From an uncultured Flavobacteriaceae bacterium (GTDB lineage Bacteria; Bacteroidota; Bacteroidia; Flavobacteriales; Flavobacteriaceae), in assembly GCA_947500525.1 (NCBI GenBank), contig CANMSH010000001.1, forward strand, positions 620,001 through 684,000: 64,000 nt of DNA, read 5' to 3'. The notes beneath the pieces were generated by a model. The model was not told the DNA's origin and searched no databases. It saw only the letters and a program-made list of their open reading frames with translations. Positions within the stretch are counted from its first letter, which is position 1. Every line of letters starts with the position of its first letter. Shown one piece after another: positions 43,686 through 52,588 of the stretch. A program made the translations under genes and the position numbers.

Positions 43686-44680
43686 TCAAAACCTAATGCT
43701 TGATCGATGGTTATGCGTTCACGCAATTGATTGATTTTTTTATGCATCTTATTAAAAAATAAAGTTCTATCCTTTTCACCCGAATGTACCAATAATTTAG
43801 AATTTGTCATTTGCCTATTAAAAAAGTCATCCATAATATCACAGGTTTCCTTATGTTCAATTTTTAAGTATTCTAAAACTGTATAGGGAACAAAAAAAGC
43901 TTTTCTATGTGTGGTTTTTACCATGATAATATTACTCATAGTGAGTAAGTCACTTTTATACAAATTATAAGAAGCATTATTTTTTGAATTGATAATACTT
44001 TGTTGAATAGTTTGCTGTTCTACATGATGTACAATCTCTTCTAAATCATCGCATATTTTTAAAGCAAGATTTTTCGATAACAATTGAGAATCATAAAAAT
44101 AAATAATCTGTTCAAGTGTTCCGTTAATTGTATTGTCATTCCAAAATTCGGTGATATTTATGAAATTGTAGGTATGGCCTAACTCAAAAGCTTTTTCCAA
44201 TAATGAATTGGGTATAGTTTCTATGAAGTTATCAAAGGAAACCTTATTTTTTGTCATTTCTTTGTTGGTGAGCTTCAGCCAAACATAAATTTTATAACGA
44301 GTTATAAATGAATCTTTGAGCGTGTAGAATAATGGGATATCTTTCGCTGAGTATAAAATAGAAGCACTACTGAGTTTAGTTAGTGGAATTAAATTTTCAA
44401 CCGATCTAGAGAAATAAGATTCTAAATGTGTCATATCCAATATTCGTGGTGATTTTTCGGCAATTATAGTATCTGGACTCCCTACTTCGTATAATTTATT
44501 GAGGGATATTTTATAATGCTTTGCGAGTATCACACCTTCTTCTAAAGTTAAATTGGTCTTTAAACTTATTCGTCTATAGGCCGCATCATAACCAATGTCT
44601 AGAACAGAGGCAACTTCGTCGATAAATGAATTGTTACCAGCATTTTTCTCCTTTAAAAACTTGATAAATTGACTTTGCAT
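43682..44680 (-). CDS. HTH-domain regulator, Bacteroidota type
   Basis: The 332-residue protein starts with a lambda-repressor/BetR-like helix-turn-helix (FIDEVASVLDIGYDAAYRRISLKTNLTLEEGVILAKHYKISLNKLY). The remaining 250 residues are mostly helical and of no recognised family (LTKLSSASILYSAKDIPLFYTL). Proteins of this layout are widespread in Flavobacteriia and uncharacterised. An inverted repeat (TTTCACAAA...TTTGTGAAA) lies directly upstream and may be its own operator. It is divergent from the outer-membrane protein gene at 44816 and converges on the structured RNA candidates. Confidence 0.7.
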   Translation of the reverse strand: MQSQFIKFLKEKNAGNNSFIDEVASVLDIGYDAAYRRISLKTNLTLEEGVILAKHYKISLNKLYEVGSPDTIIAEKSPRILDMTHLESYFSRSVENLIPLTKLSSASILYSAKDIPLFYTLKDSFITRYKIYVWLKLTNKEMTKNKVSFDNFIETIPNSLLEKAFELGHTYNFINITEFWNDNTINGTLEQIIYFYDSQLLSKNLALKICDDLEEIVHHVEQQTIQQSIINSKNNASYNLYKSDLLTMSNIIMVKTTHRKAFFVPYTVLEYLKIEHKETCDIMDDFFNRQMTNSKLLVHSGEKDRTLFFNKMHKKINQLRERITIDQALGFE

Positions 44681-44681
44681 T

Positions 44682-44721
44682 TTTCACAAATTTGAAATTA
44701 ATAGGAACATTTTTTGTGAAA
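44682..44721. promoter_or_regulatory. Inverted repeat in the divergent promoter region of the HTH gene
   Basis: TTTCACAAA (44682-44690) and TTTGTGAAA (44713-44721) are perfect inverted copies 22 bases apart, starting 2 bases before the HTH gene start and 95 bases before the divergent gene. This is the size and position expected for an operator bound by a dimer, though an RNA hairpin in the leader is possible too. Confidence 0.5.
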
Positions 44722-44815
44722 TTTATAAATATTTTTTCTAACAAACCTTAAAAATCTAAATTAAACTTTAAATATCACAAGTAATTTTACAGTGTTAACC
44801 GAAAATAAATGAATT

Positions 44816-45367
44816 ATGAAAATTACACGTAAAACATTGACAAGCGCGCTATGTATGATTATTTCATTCATATATAATAGTAATGAGATGTATGCACAAG
44901 ATGTAAAAGAACAGAACCTTGGCAATCATGAATTAAAAATAAATATGGGTTCTTTATTAGTAGAGTTTCCAGAAATAAGTTATGAGCATATTATAAATGA
45001 AGAATCATCCGTAGGTATCTCGGTCGCATTTCCAATAGATCAAGAAATTAGTTATCGATTTATGGTGTTTCCTAACTATCGGATATTTTTTGGAGCAAAA
45101 AGGGCGGCGGGATTTTTTATAGAGGCAAACTCGGCCATCTTTTCACAAAGATTTCAAAGAGATGTAATTTTTGGAAGTATTAATGATCCTACAACGGATA
45201 GCACCAAAATAGGTTGGGGTTTAGGAATCGCCGTTGGAGGAAAATTTTTAACTAAAAATGGTTTTATCGGAGAGATTTATGTTGGAGGTGGTCGAAATTT
45301 TATCAATACAGATAAAATTGATGGCGGATACCCAAGAATCGGTATTTCAATTGGAAAAAGATTCTAA
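44816..45367 (+). CDS. Small outer-membrane beta-barrel protein, hypothetical
   Basis: The 183 residues carry a signal peptide (LTSALCMIISFIYNSNEMYAQ) and then alternating strands (ELKINMGSLLVEFPEISYEHII, SVGISVAFPI, GFFIEANSAIFSQRF, WGLGIAVGGKF, GFIGEIYVGGGRNF) ending YPRIGISIGKRF with a terminal phenylalanine, as in outer-membrane barrels of DUF3575-like type. Function unknown. It precedes the SDR gene by 16 bases and is divergent from the HTH regulator, which may control it. Confidence 0.72.
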   Translation: MKITRKTLTSALCMIISFIYNSNEMYAQDVKEQNLGNHELKINMGSLLVEFPEISYEHIINEESSVGISVAFPIDQEISYRFMVFPNYRIFFGAKRAAGFFIEANSAIFSQRFQRDVIFGSINDPTTDSTKIGWGLGIAVGGKFLTKNGFIGEIYVGGGRNFINTDKIDGGYPRIGISIGKRF

Positions 45368-45383
45368 AACTTAAGGATATATT

Positions 45384-46169
45384 ATGGTTAAAACAGCATT
45401 AATTACAGGAGCGGCTTCGGGTATTGGTTATGAATTGGCGCTGTTATTTGCAAAAGATTCCTACAATTTAATACTAGTTGATCTAGATATGACTAAGTTA
45501 ATACTGGTTGAAACATCAATATTGAATCTTTACACATGTGAAGTCATATGTATTCAGAAAGATTTATCAAAAAAGAATGCTGCCTCTGCGCTCTTTTCTG
45601 AAATAGGAGAAACGCCTGTTGATGTTTTGATCAATAACGCAGGGTTTGGCATTTTCGGTACATTTTCTCAAACTAATTGGCAGAGAGAATCTGAAATGCT
45701 GAATTTACATATTCATACTACGACTCATTTAACAAAGTTGTTCTTACAACAAATGATAGATCGAAACTCTGGTAGGGTATTAAATATTGCTTCTCTGGCT
45801 GCATTTCAACCTGGACCATTAATGGCCTTGTATTACGCTTCGAAGGCTTATATATTATCATTTTCTGAAGCTATTGCCAATGAATTGAAAGGTACAGGAG
45901 TTTCTATAACGGTGTTGTGCCCTGGGCAAACAAGAACAGCTTTTCAGAACAGTGTTTCAAAAACGTCGAGTGAAGCTAATACCAGCATATACTCGGCATG
46001 CCCTAAGAAGGTTGCTAAGTCGGGCTATAATGCCTTGTTAAAAGGCAAAACAGTTATCGTTCCAGGTAGATTTAATAAATTCTTGTCGTATTTGCCCCGC
46101 TTTATTCCCAGAAATGTTGCGACTACTGTGGTGAGAAAAATTCAAGAACAAAACAGGAAAAGTGCCTGA
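45384..46169 (+). CDS. Short-chain dehydrogenase/reductase (SDR)
   Basis: The 261-residue Rossmann protein has the cofactor motif TGAASGIGYELA, the NNAGFG motif (VLINNAGFGIFG), catalytic serine in NIASLAAF and the YxxxK pair in YYASKAYI. The following CPGQTRTAFQ is typical of classical SDRs. Substrate is unknown; the DLDM after the second strand suggests NAD rather than NADP. It lies 16 bases after the small barrel gene and 42 bases before the lipoprotein gene, so these three may form one unit. Confidence 0.9.
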   Translation: MVKTALITGAASGIGYELALLFAKDSYNLILVDLDMTKLILVETSILNLYTCEVICIQKDLSKKNAASALFSEIGETPVDVLINNAGFGIFGTFSQTNWQRESEMLNLHIHTTTHLTKLFLQQMIDRNSGRVLNIASLAAFQPGPLMALYYASKAYILSFSEAIANELKGTGVSITVLCPGQTRTAFQNSVSKTSSEANTSIYSACPKKVAKSGYNALLKGKTVIVPGRFNKFLSYLPRFIPRNVATTVVRKIQEQNRKSA

Positions 46170-46211
46170 AATGATAAAAAACTAAATGTATCTGTTAAAT
46201 TAAAACAAATT

Positions 46212-46616
46212 ATGAAAGCTATTCACAGGATTCTTATGTTTTTTATTAGTATAATCGTCTTAGCAGCATGCTCAAGTAATGATGATGAAGCAGGGGAACT
46301 AGATCTAAAAGGTACTTGGTTCTTAATACAATCATGCAATAGTACAAACCAAGAATGTACTACTGTGGTGAAAGGTAATTATAGTCTCAATTTCAATGAG
46401 GCAAATAAAACAGTAGTCATAGAAAAAGAAGGCAGAAAATTTCCTCCTGCTAAGTATGAAATTAAGAGAGATAAATTAGGCTCTTGGCTTATTATAGATG
46501 AATACAATAGAGGGTTATTATTAACATTGAATGCTGAAAATTTGGTGCTGAGGTCTAGACTTATAAGTGTTTTACCTCCTGATCCAGGAACCAAGATTCA
46601 TTATTATATACGATAG
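46212..46616 (+). CDS. Lipocalin-like lipoprotein, hypothetical
   Basis: The lipoprotein signal ends IIVLAAC, followed by SSNDDEAGELD, an acidic stretch of the surface-export type. About 105 residues then form a lipocalin-like beta-sheet (LKGTWFLIQSCN, NYSLNFNEANKTVVIEKEG, YEIKRDKLGSWLIID). Function unknown. A bidirectional terminator follows it and is shared with pnp on the opposite strand. Confidence 0.72.
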   Translation: MKAIHRILMFFISIIVLAACSSNDDEAGELDLKGTWFLIQSCNSTNQECTTVVKGNYSLNFNEANKTVVIEKEGRKFPPAKYEIKRDKLGSWLIIDEYNRGLLLTLNAENLVLRSRLISVLPPDPGTKIHYYIR

Positions 46617-46637
46617 GGTTGACATGAAGCTCATAAA

Positions 46638-46665
46638 AAAACCCATCAAATTTTTGATGGGTTTT
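46638..46665. terminator. Bidirectional terminator between lipoprotein gene and pnp
   Basis: AAAACCCATC pairs with GATGGGTTTT across an AT-rich loop, 21 bases after the plus-strand stop and 18 bases after the pnp stop on the minus strand. Confidence 0.8.
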
Positions 46666-46683
46666 GATTTATAATAAAAAGAA

Positions 46684-48933
46684 TTAATCTTCCTTTTTAT
46701 TTTCTCTAGGTCTTCTATCGTCTCTACGATTATCTCTACCACGATTATCTCTACCACGGTTATCACGTCCGCCTCTATTGTTATCTCTTGGAGGTCTCTC
46801 TACAAAACCTTCTGGTTTCGGTAAGATCGCTTTACGAGATACTTTTTCTTTACGTGTACGTTTGTCAATGCCAAAGTATTTTACATCGAATACATCGCCC
46901 ATATTTACCACATCAGAAACATTTTCAGTGCGTTCCCAAGCGAGTTCAGAAACATGTAATAATACTTCGTTTCCTGGAGCTTCCATATATTCTACAACTG
47001 CACCAAAATCTAACATTTTGATTACTTTCACTTCATATACACTGCCAACTTCAGGCTTAAATGTTAAAGAGTCAATCTTCGCTAAAACAGCATCGATTCC
47101 TTCTTGTCCGGTACCTAAAATTTCTACAATACCTTCTTCAGTTACTGGATCTTCATTAATAACGATTGTACATCCAGTTTCTTTTTGAAGTTCTTGAATC
47201 ACTTTTCCACCTGGTCCAATTAAGGCACCGATGTATTCATTAGCAATTCTAGCTGTTACCATTTTAGGAGCATAAGATTTCACATCTTCTCTTGGAGCTG
47301 CAATAGTATCTGTTAACTTTTCTAAAATATGTAAACGGCCATCTCTTGCTTGTTTTAATGCGTTTACAAGAATCTCGTAACTTAATCCTTTTACTTTAAT
47401 ATCCATCTGACAAGCAGTAATACCATCTGCTGTACCTGTAACTTTAAAATCCATATCACCTAAATGATCTTCATCACCTAAAATATCAGATAATACAGCA
47501 TACTTTCCAGAGTCAGCATCCGATATCAATCCCATGGCGATACCAGATACTGGCTTCGTCATTTGAACACCTGCATCCATCATGGCCATTGTTCCAGCAC
47601 AAACAGTTGCCATCGAAGAGGAACCGTTAGATTCTAATACTTCAGAAACAACACGCACCGTATATGGGCAATCTGCAGGGACCATTCCTTTTAAAGCACG
47701 TTGGGCTAAGTTACCGTGTCCTACTTCACGACGTGAAGTTCCACGAATTGGCCTTGCCTCTCCAGTACAAAAAGGAGGGAAATTATAATGTAAATAGAAA
47801 GTTTCTTCTCCTTCATATGAAGGCATATCAATTTTGTTCGCTTCTCTAGATGTTCCTAAAGTTACGGTTGCTAGTGCTTGTGTTTCACCACGTGTAAAGA
47901 TAGAAGAACCATGTACAGAAGGTAAATAATCTGTCTCACACCAAATAGGGCGTATATCTACAGTTTTACGACCATCTAAACGTAAACCTTCATTCAAAGT
48001 AAGATCTCTAATTGCAGCTTTTTCAGCAGCACGATAGTATTTAGAAACTAAATCTCCAAAATCTTCTAACTCTTCTTCGCTAAAGGTTGCCTTGATTTCT
48101 TCCTTGATCTCTCCAAATGCAGCACCGCGCTCATGTTTTGAAGAACCAGCTTTGGCGATAGCATATACTTTATCATATGCCATATCGTGAACTTTTTTCT
48201 TCAAATCTTCATCTTCTCGTTCTGGCTCATACTCACGTACCTCTTTTTTACCGAAAGCTTCAGCTAAACGTTCTTGAGCAGCGCATTGTACCTTAATGGC
48301 TTCATGTGCAAACTTAATAGCGTCAGCCATTTCTTCTTCAGAAATTTCATCCATTTCACCTTCAACCATCATTACCGAATCAGCAGATGCTCCGATCATC
48401 ATATCGATATCAGACTCTTCTAATTGTGCTCTTGTTGGATTTATAATGAACTCACCGTTTACGCGACCTACACGTGCTTCAGAAATAGCACATTCAAAAG
48501 GGAAATCAGATAACTGAATTGCCGCAGAAGCGGCTAAACCAGCCATAGCATCAGGCATTACATCTTCATCATGAGACATCAATTGAATCATTACCTGAGT
48601 TTCACTATGGTAATCTTTTGGAAATAATGGACGTAAAACACGGTCTACTAAACGCATCGTTAATACTTCTCCATCACTAGGTCTGGCTTCTCTTTTAAAG
48701 AATCCTCCAGGATAACGTCCTGCGGCTGCAAATTTTTCACGATAATCTACTGTTAACGGTAAAAAGTCAACATCACTTTGTTTGTAGTTGGAAACTACTG
48801 TACATAATAACATACATTTTCCTGATTGTACTACTACCGAACCATGAGCTTGTTTTGCTAATTTTCCGGTTTCGATGGAAATTTCTCTTCCATCACCAAG
48901 GTCTATGACCTCTCTAAAAACTTTTGGAATCAT
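46684..48933 (-). CDS. pnp: Polyribonucleotide nucleotidyltransferase (PNPase)
   Basis: The 749 residues show two RNase PH domains ([62 protein letters not shown]), a KH domain ([25 protein letters not shown]) and an S1 domain ([21 protein letters not shown]). Reaction: phosphorolytic 3'-5' degradation of RNA. The C-terminus is an arginine/glycine-rich tail made of GRDNR units, longer than in E. coli and likely RNA-binding. It is downstream of rpsO, the usual rpsO-pnp order. A leader hairpin lies at 49008-49029. Confidence 0.97.
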   Translation of the reverse strand: MIPKVFREVIDLGDGREISIETGKLAKQAHGSVVVQSGKCMLLCTVVSNYKQSDVDFLPLTVDYREKFAAAGRYPGGFFKREARPSDGEVLTMRLVDRVLRPLFPKDYHSETQVMIQLMSHDEDVMPDAMAGLAASAAIQLSDFPFECAISEARVGRVNGEFIINPTRAQLEESDIDMMIGASADSVMMVEGEMDEISEEEMADAIKFAHEAIKVQCAAQERLAEAFGKKEVREYEPEREDEDLKKKVHDMAYDKVYAIAKAGSSKHERGAAFGEIKEEIKATFSEEELEDFGDLVSKYYRAAEKAAIRDLTLNEGLRLDGRKTVDIRPIWCETDYLPSVHGSSIFTRGETQALATVTLGTSREANKIDMPSYEGEETFYLHYNFPPFCTGEARPIRGTSRREVGHGNLAQRALKGMVPADCPYTVRVVSEVLESNGSSSMATVCAGTMAMMDAGVQMTKPVSGIAMGLISDADSGKYAVLSDILGDEDHLGDMDFKVTGTADGITACQMDIKVKGLSYEILVNALKQARDGRLHILEKLTDTIAAPREDVKSYAPKMVTARIANEYIGALIGPGGKVIQELQKETGCTIVINEDPVTEEGIVEILGTGQEGIDAVLAKIDSLTFKPEVGSVYEVKVIKMLDFGAVVEYMEAPGNEVLLHVSELAWERTENVSDVVNMGDVFDVKYFGIDKRTRKEKVSRKAILPKPEGFVERPPRDNNRGGRDNRGRDNRGRDNRRDDRRPRENKKED

Positions 48934-49007
48934 AAATATTTTTTAATTCTAATTAAACAATGGTCGTTGTGTTGTAGTAGTAGTTGTTGACCAATGAAAA
49001 ACTATGA

Positions 49008-49029
49008 ATCCTGAACTTATTTTCAGGAT
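49008..49029 (-). promoter_or_regulatory. Leader hairpin upstream of pnp
   Basis: An 8-bp stem (ATCCTGAA / TTCAGGAT) with a six-base loop lies about 75 bases before the pnp start. In enterobacteria a pnp leader stem-loop mediates autoregulation; the same role here is only a guess. Confidence 0.4.
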
Positions 49030-49081
49030 CTGCTTAATCATAAATACGTATTTTATATTCTTACGCTTGAACTATTTAAAC

Positions 49082-49107
49082 TAAAAAGAGAGGCATAAAG
49101 CCTCTCT
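49082..49107 (-). terminator. Terminator of rpsO
   Basis: A perfect 8-bp stem (AGAGAGGC / GCCTCTCT) followed on the minus strand by TTTTA lies 8 bases after the rpsO stop. It would separate rpsO from pnp at least partly. Confidence 0.8.
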
Positions 49108-49114
49108 AAATTGA

Positions 49115-49384
49115 TTATTTTCTTAATCCTAATTCTTTAACAATTGCACGATATCTTAAGATATCAGTTTTCATTAAGTAATCAAGTAAACTTCTACGCT
49201 TACCTACTAACTTCACCAAAGAACGTTCCGTGTTAAAATCTTTACGGTTTTTCTTTAAGTGCTCTGTTAAATGGTTAATTCTGTGAGTGAACAAAGCAAT
49301 TTGTCCTTCAGATGAACCTGTGTCTTTTTCAGATTTTCCGTGCTTTTTGAAAATCTCTTGTTTCTTTTCTGTTGTTAAATACAT
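49115..49384 (-). CDS. rpsO: 30S ribosomal protein S15
   Basis: The 89 residues match S15 throughout: MYLTTEKKQEIFKKHGKSEKDTGSSEGQIALFTHRINHLTEHLKKNRKDFNTERSLVKLVGKRRSLLDYLMKTDILRYRAIVKELGLRK, including HRINHLTEHLK and RRSLLDYL. It binds 16S rRNA in the platform of the small subunit. Normal length. A consensus promoter lies 54-83 bases upstream, and a terminator follows before pnp. Confidence 0.98.
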   Translation of the reverse strand: MYLTTEKKQEIFKKHGKSEKDTGSSEGQIALFTHRINHLTEHLKKNRKDFNTERSLVKLVGKRRSLLDYLMKTDILRYRAIVKELGLRK

Positions 49385-49437
49385 GCTAACATTAAATTTT
49401 ATTAATCATTTTTATGTACTGATACGATATCAGGCGG

Positions 49438-49467
49438 CAAATATAAAACTATTATTTTGATTGACAA
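49438..49467 (-). promoter_or_regulatory. Promoter of rpsO
   Basis: On the minus strand TTG (49467-49465), exactly 19 bases, then TATATTTG (49445-49438), a full Bacteroidota consensus promoter. The expected transcript has a leader of about 45-50 bases. Confidence 0.72.
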
Positions 49468-49571
49468 CATTTTGAACATGTCAGTTTCAGAATTGTTTAT
49501 ATGAGTTAGTTTCTTTTTTAAACCTTTTGCATTGATGCAAGTCCTAGAATCGTAACTTAAAAAATAATATC

Positions 49572-50426
49572 ATGAAAAGACAAAAACTGAATTGGAGTAT
49601 TTTAATGTTGGCCTTGCTGGGACTTTTAGTGACAGGTTGTCAAGATGAGGAGATACCTACAGATGTTTCGGCATCACAAGAAATTGACTTAAAAAGTACA
49701 GAAACCGAAACAGAAATTGATAATGTTTCTGATGAATCTAGCGCCTTGATCGAAGAAGCATATTTAACAGAAGAATTTCCTGAAACGAAAAGTATTCAAG
49801 CGAATCGATATTTGCCTGATTGCGTAACAATAACAAAAGTAATTACGCAAAATAAAAAAGAAGTAACTGTAGATTTTGGTGATGGTTGTGAGCTGCGTAA
49901 CGGGAACATTGTGAGTGGTAAAATACTGTTAGAGTATAATAGAGATCGTGAAGCTGCTAGTAAAATGATTTCTTTTGAATTTGACGGATTTGTATTTAAT
50001 GAAAAAAGTGTCGAAGGTAACGGTTCTATTTTAAGAGAACGTTCTAATGAGAACGGCAATCCTCAATCTACAAGAACAGGAACGATTACAGTAACATGGC
50101 CTGATGGTTCGAACGCCAATAAAAATGGTACAAAGATTAGAGAATGGATTGAAGGTTATGGAACCGGTGCATGGGGAGATAATGTCTTTTTAATTACTGG
50201 AAACGCAATGTTTACAAAGAAAAATGGTACCGTTTTATCGGCTACTATAGTAAAACCATTGAGAAGAGAATTAGTCTGTAAATTTTTGGTAAGTGGAACT
50301 GTTGAACTTTCAAAAAATGAGAATAGTGCAGTTTTAAATTATGGTGATGGAACCTGCGATTCTTCTGCCATGGTTAGCATTAATGGAGGAGAAGAAAGAG
50401 AAATTGATTTGAGTGCTATAAGATAA
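49572..50426 (+). CDS. Hypothetical lipoprotein
   Basis: The signal ends LLVTGC, followed by QDEEIPTDVSAS, again acidic after the lipid-anchored cysteine. The 284-residue protein has a low-complexity linker (LKSTETETEIDNVSDESS) and then a beta-rich body with two halves of similar feel (TVDFGDGCELRNGNIVSGKILLEY and VLNYGDGTCDSSAMVSINGGEE), each holding a GDG.C motif. The family is not recognised and no catalytic residues are evident. It stands alone between rpsO and accD and ends at a bidirectional terminator. Confidence 0.75.
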   Translation: MKRQKLNWSILMLALLGLLVTGCQDEEIPTDVSASQEIDLKSTETETEIDNVSDESSALIEEAYLTEEFPETKSIQANRYLPDCVTITKVITQNKKEVTVDFGDGCELRNGNIVSGKILLEYNRDREAASKMISFEFDGFVFNEKSVEGNGSILRERSNENGNPQSTRTGTITVTWPDGSNANKNGTKIREWIEGYGTGAWGDNVFLITGNAMFTKKNGTVLSATIVKPLRRELVCKFLVSGTVELSKNENSAVLNYGDGTCDSSAMVSINGGEEREIDLSAIR

Positions 50427-50443
50427 ATGAGGAAGTAAATACT

Positions 50444-50473
50444 AAAAGAGCGATACGTTAGTATCGCTCTTTT
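50444..50473. terminator. Bidirectional terminator between lipoprotein gene and accD
   Basis: A perfect 13-bp stem (AAAAGAGCGATAC / GTATCGCTCTTTT) with loop GTTA starts 17 bases after the plus-strand stop and abuts the accD stop codon. Confidence 0.85.
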
Positions 50474-51333
50474 TATGACCTTATTGGGTTATTTTCAATC
50501 AAATCAATATATAAATTGATTTGTTCTTTTAAGTTTTTTCGTTCTATAATTTTATCTAAAAAGCCATGTTCTAATACGAACTCAGCACGCTGAAAACCTT
50601 CTGGCAAGTCTTTACCCGTGGTATCTTTTACTACCCGTGGTCCTGCGAAAGCTACTAAAGCATTCGGCTCTGCAAAATTAACATCTCCTAACATGGCATA
50701 AGACGCTGTTGTTCCTCCAGTAGTCGGATCTGTACATAATGATATATACGGAATTTTAGCTTCGCTTAGCTGTGCCAATTTAGCAGAAGTTTTTACCAAT
50801 TGCATTAATGATAACGAAGCCTCTTGCATTCTTGCACCACCAGATTTTGAAATCATTACGAAAGGTAATTTTTTCTTAATAGAGTAATCAATAGCTCGTG
50901 CGATTTTCTCTCCAACAACACTTCCCATAGAACCTCCAATAAATTTGAAATCCATAGCAGCAATAACGATATCTTTTCCTAAAGATTTACCTACAGCTGT
51001 TCTTACGGCATCTTTAAGCTTCGTTTTTTCTTGGGCATCTTTTAAACGATCTGGATATTTTTTGGTGTCTTCAAATTTCAAAGGGTCTTTCGAAGTGATG
51101 CCGGCATTTATTTCTTTATATTTATTCTCATCGAATAAAATTTCAAAATATTCATTACTACCAATTCTTACATGATATCCGTCTTCAGGACTCACATAAT
51201 GATTCTCCTTTAACTCATCTGTATCGACAATTTTTCCACTAGGGGTTTTATACCATAATCCTTTAGGAACATCTTTCTTTTCTTCAGTAGGAGTTTGAAT
51301 TCCTTTGTCTTTTCTTTTAAACCAAGCTGACAT
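50473..51333 (-). CDS. accD: Acetyl-CoA carboxylase carboxyltransferase subunit beta
   Basis: The 286 residues match Acc[63 protein letters not shown] and [25 protein letters not shown]. With AccA it transfers carboxyl from carboxybiotin to acetyl-CoA, the first step of fatty acid synthesis. The N-terminal zinc ribbon region is present in outline ([19 protein letters not shown]...[13 protein letters not shown]), but all four zinc cysteines of the E. coli protein are replaced. It is 68 bases downstream of the fba gene, on the same strand. Confidence 0.96.
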   Translation of the reverse strand: MSAWFKRKDKGIQTPTEEKKDVPKGLWYKTPSGKIVDTDELKENHYVSPEDGYHVRIGSNEYFEILFDENKYKEINAGITSKDPLKFEDTKKYPDRLKDAQEKTKLKDAVRTAVGKSLGKDIVIAAMDFKFIGGSMGSVVGEKIARAIDYSIKKKLPFVMISKSGGARMQEASLSLMQLVKTSAKLAQLSEAKIPYISLCTDPTTGGTTASYAMLGDVNFAEPNALVAFAGPRVVKDTTGKDLPEGFQRAEFVLEHGFLDKIIERKNLKEQINLYIDLIENNPIRS

Positions 51334-51401
51334 AAGATAATTATTTGGGCAGGCAAGTTAGTAAAAAAAAGAAATGCTTCGTAAAAATAAAGATGAGAAA
51401 A

Positions 51402-52469
51402 TTATAATGTATTTACATTGTTTAAATCTTCAAAGGCTTGCTTTAAACGCTCTTTAAACGTTATTTCTCCTTTGCGTAACCATCCTCTAGGATCATAATA
51501 CTTTTTATTTGGTACATCATCACCGTCAGGATTTCCTATTTGTTTTTGTAAATAGCCTTCTTTGTCTTTCATGTAATCACGTATACCGCTCATAAATGCA
51601 TACTGTAAATCAGTATCAATATTCATCTTTATAACGCCATAGCTAATACCTTCACGAATTTCTTCTACAGTAGACCCCGACCCTCCGTGAAAAACGAAAT
51701 CAATATGATTATGACCAACATTATATTTATTCGAAATATACTCTTGCGAATTCTTGAGAATTTTAGGGGTTAGTTTCACATTACCAGGTTTATAAACACC
51801 ATGAACATTACCAAAAGCAGCTGCTACTGTAAATTGATCACTAACTTTACTTAATTCTTCATAAGCATAAGCAACTTCTTCGGGTTGAGTGTATAATTTT
51901 GAGTCATCAACATCGGTATTATCAACGCCATCTTCTTCACCACCTGTAATTCCTAATTCAATTTCAAGAGTCATTCCCATTTTGCTCATGCGCTCTAAAT
52001 ATTGTTTACAAATTTCAATATTTTCTTCAATAGGTTCTTCAGATAAATCAATCATATGAGAGCTATATAGTGGTTTCCCTGTAGCTGCAAAATGCGCTTC
52101 ACTTGCATCTAACAAACCATCGATCCAAGGTAACAACTTCTTTGCACAATGATCTGTGTGCAAAATCACGGGTACTCCATAGGCTTCTGCCATTAAATGT
52201 ACATGCTTCGCTCCAGCAACGGCTCCGGCAATTGCTGATTTTTGTCCGTCATTAGACAATCCTTTACCTGCATTAAATTGTGCACCACCATTAGAAAATT
52301 GAATAATGACTGGGGCATTAAGATCTCTGGCAGTTTCTAAAACACCATTAATACTGTTGGAACCAATAACATTTACAGCAGGTAAAGCAAAACCTTTTTC
52401 TTTTGCTAATTTGAAAATTGCTTGTACTTCGCGTCCTGTTGCTACACCAGGTTTTATAGTATGACTCAT
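51402..52469 (-). CDS. fbaA: Class II fructose-bisphosphate aldolase
   Basis: The 355 residues match the long class II aldolases: ALPAVNVIGSNSINGVLETA, the zinc/catalytic segment VILHTDHCAKKLLPWIDGLLDA, LEIELGITGGEEDGVDN, AAAFGNVHGVYKPGNVKL and FVFHGGSGSTVEEIREGISYGVIKMNIDTD. Reaction: reversible cleavage of fructose 1,6-bisphosphate in glycolysis/gluconeogenesis. Metal-dependent, cytoplasmic. Normal length; same strand as accD. Confidence 0.97.
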   Translation of the reverse strand: MSHTIKPGVATGREVQAIFKLAKEKGFALPAVNVIGSNSINGVLETARDLNAPVIIQFSNGGAQFNAGKGLSNDGQKSAIAGAVAGAKHVHLMAEAYGVPVILHTDHCAKKLLPWIDGLLDASEAHFAATGKPLYSSHMIDLSEEPIEENIEICKQYLERMSKMGMTLEIELGITGGEEDGVDNTDVDDSKLYTQPEEVAYAYEELSKVSDQFTVAAAFGNVHGVYKPGNVKLTPKILKNSQEYISNKYNVGHNHIDFVFHGGSGSTVEEIREGISYGVIKMNIDTDLQYAFMSGIRDYMKDKEGYLQKQIGNPDGDDVPNKKYYDPRGWLRKGEITFKERLKQAFEDLNNVNTL

Positions 52470-52588
52470 TTAGTTTGATTTTAGAGTTGAAAATATTAGG
52501 TGATAAAAGTAAACATTTTTGTAGATACCGTAGTCAAAGAAATAACACAATAAACGAAATCGATATAGTATGAAATCAGAAAATTTAC

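Noticed and set aside
46778-47188. ORF of 136 aa on the plus strand
   Set aside because: Antisense to pnp, no family pattern.
49527-49540. Short palindrome TTGCATTGATGCAA before the lipoprotein gene
   Set aside because: Single short palindrome without a matching second site or regulator nearby; could be chance in AT-rich DNA.
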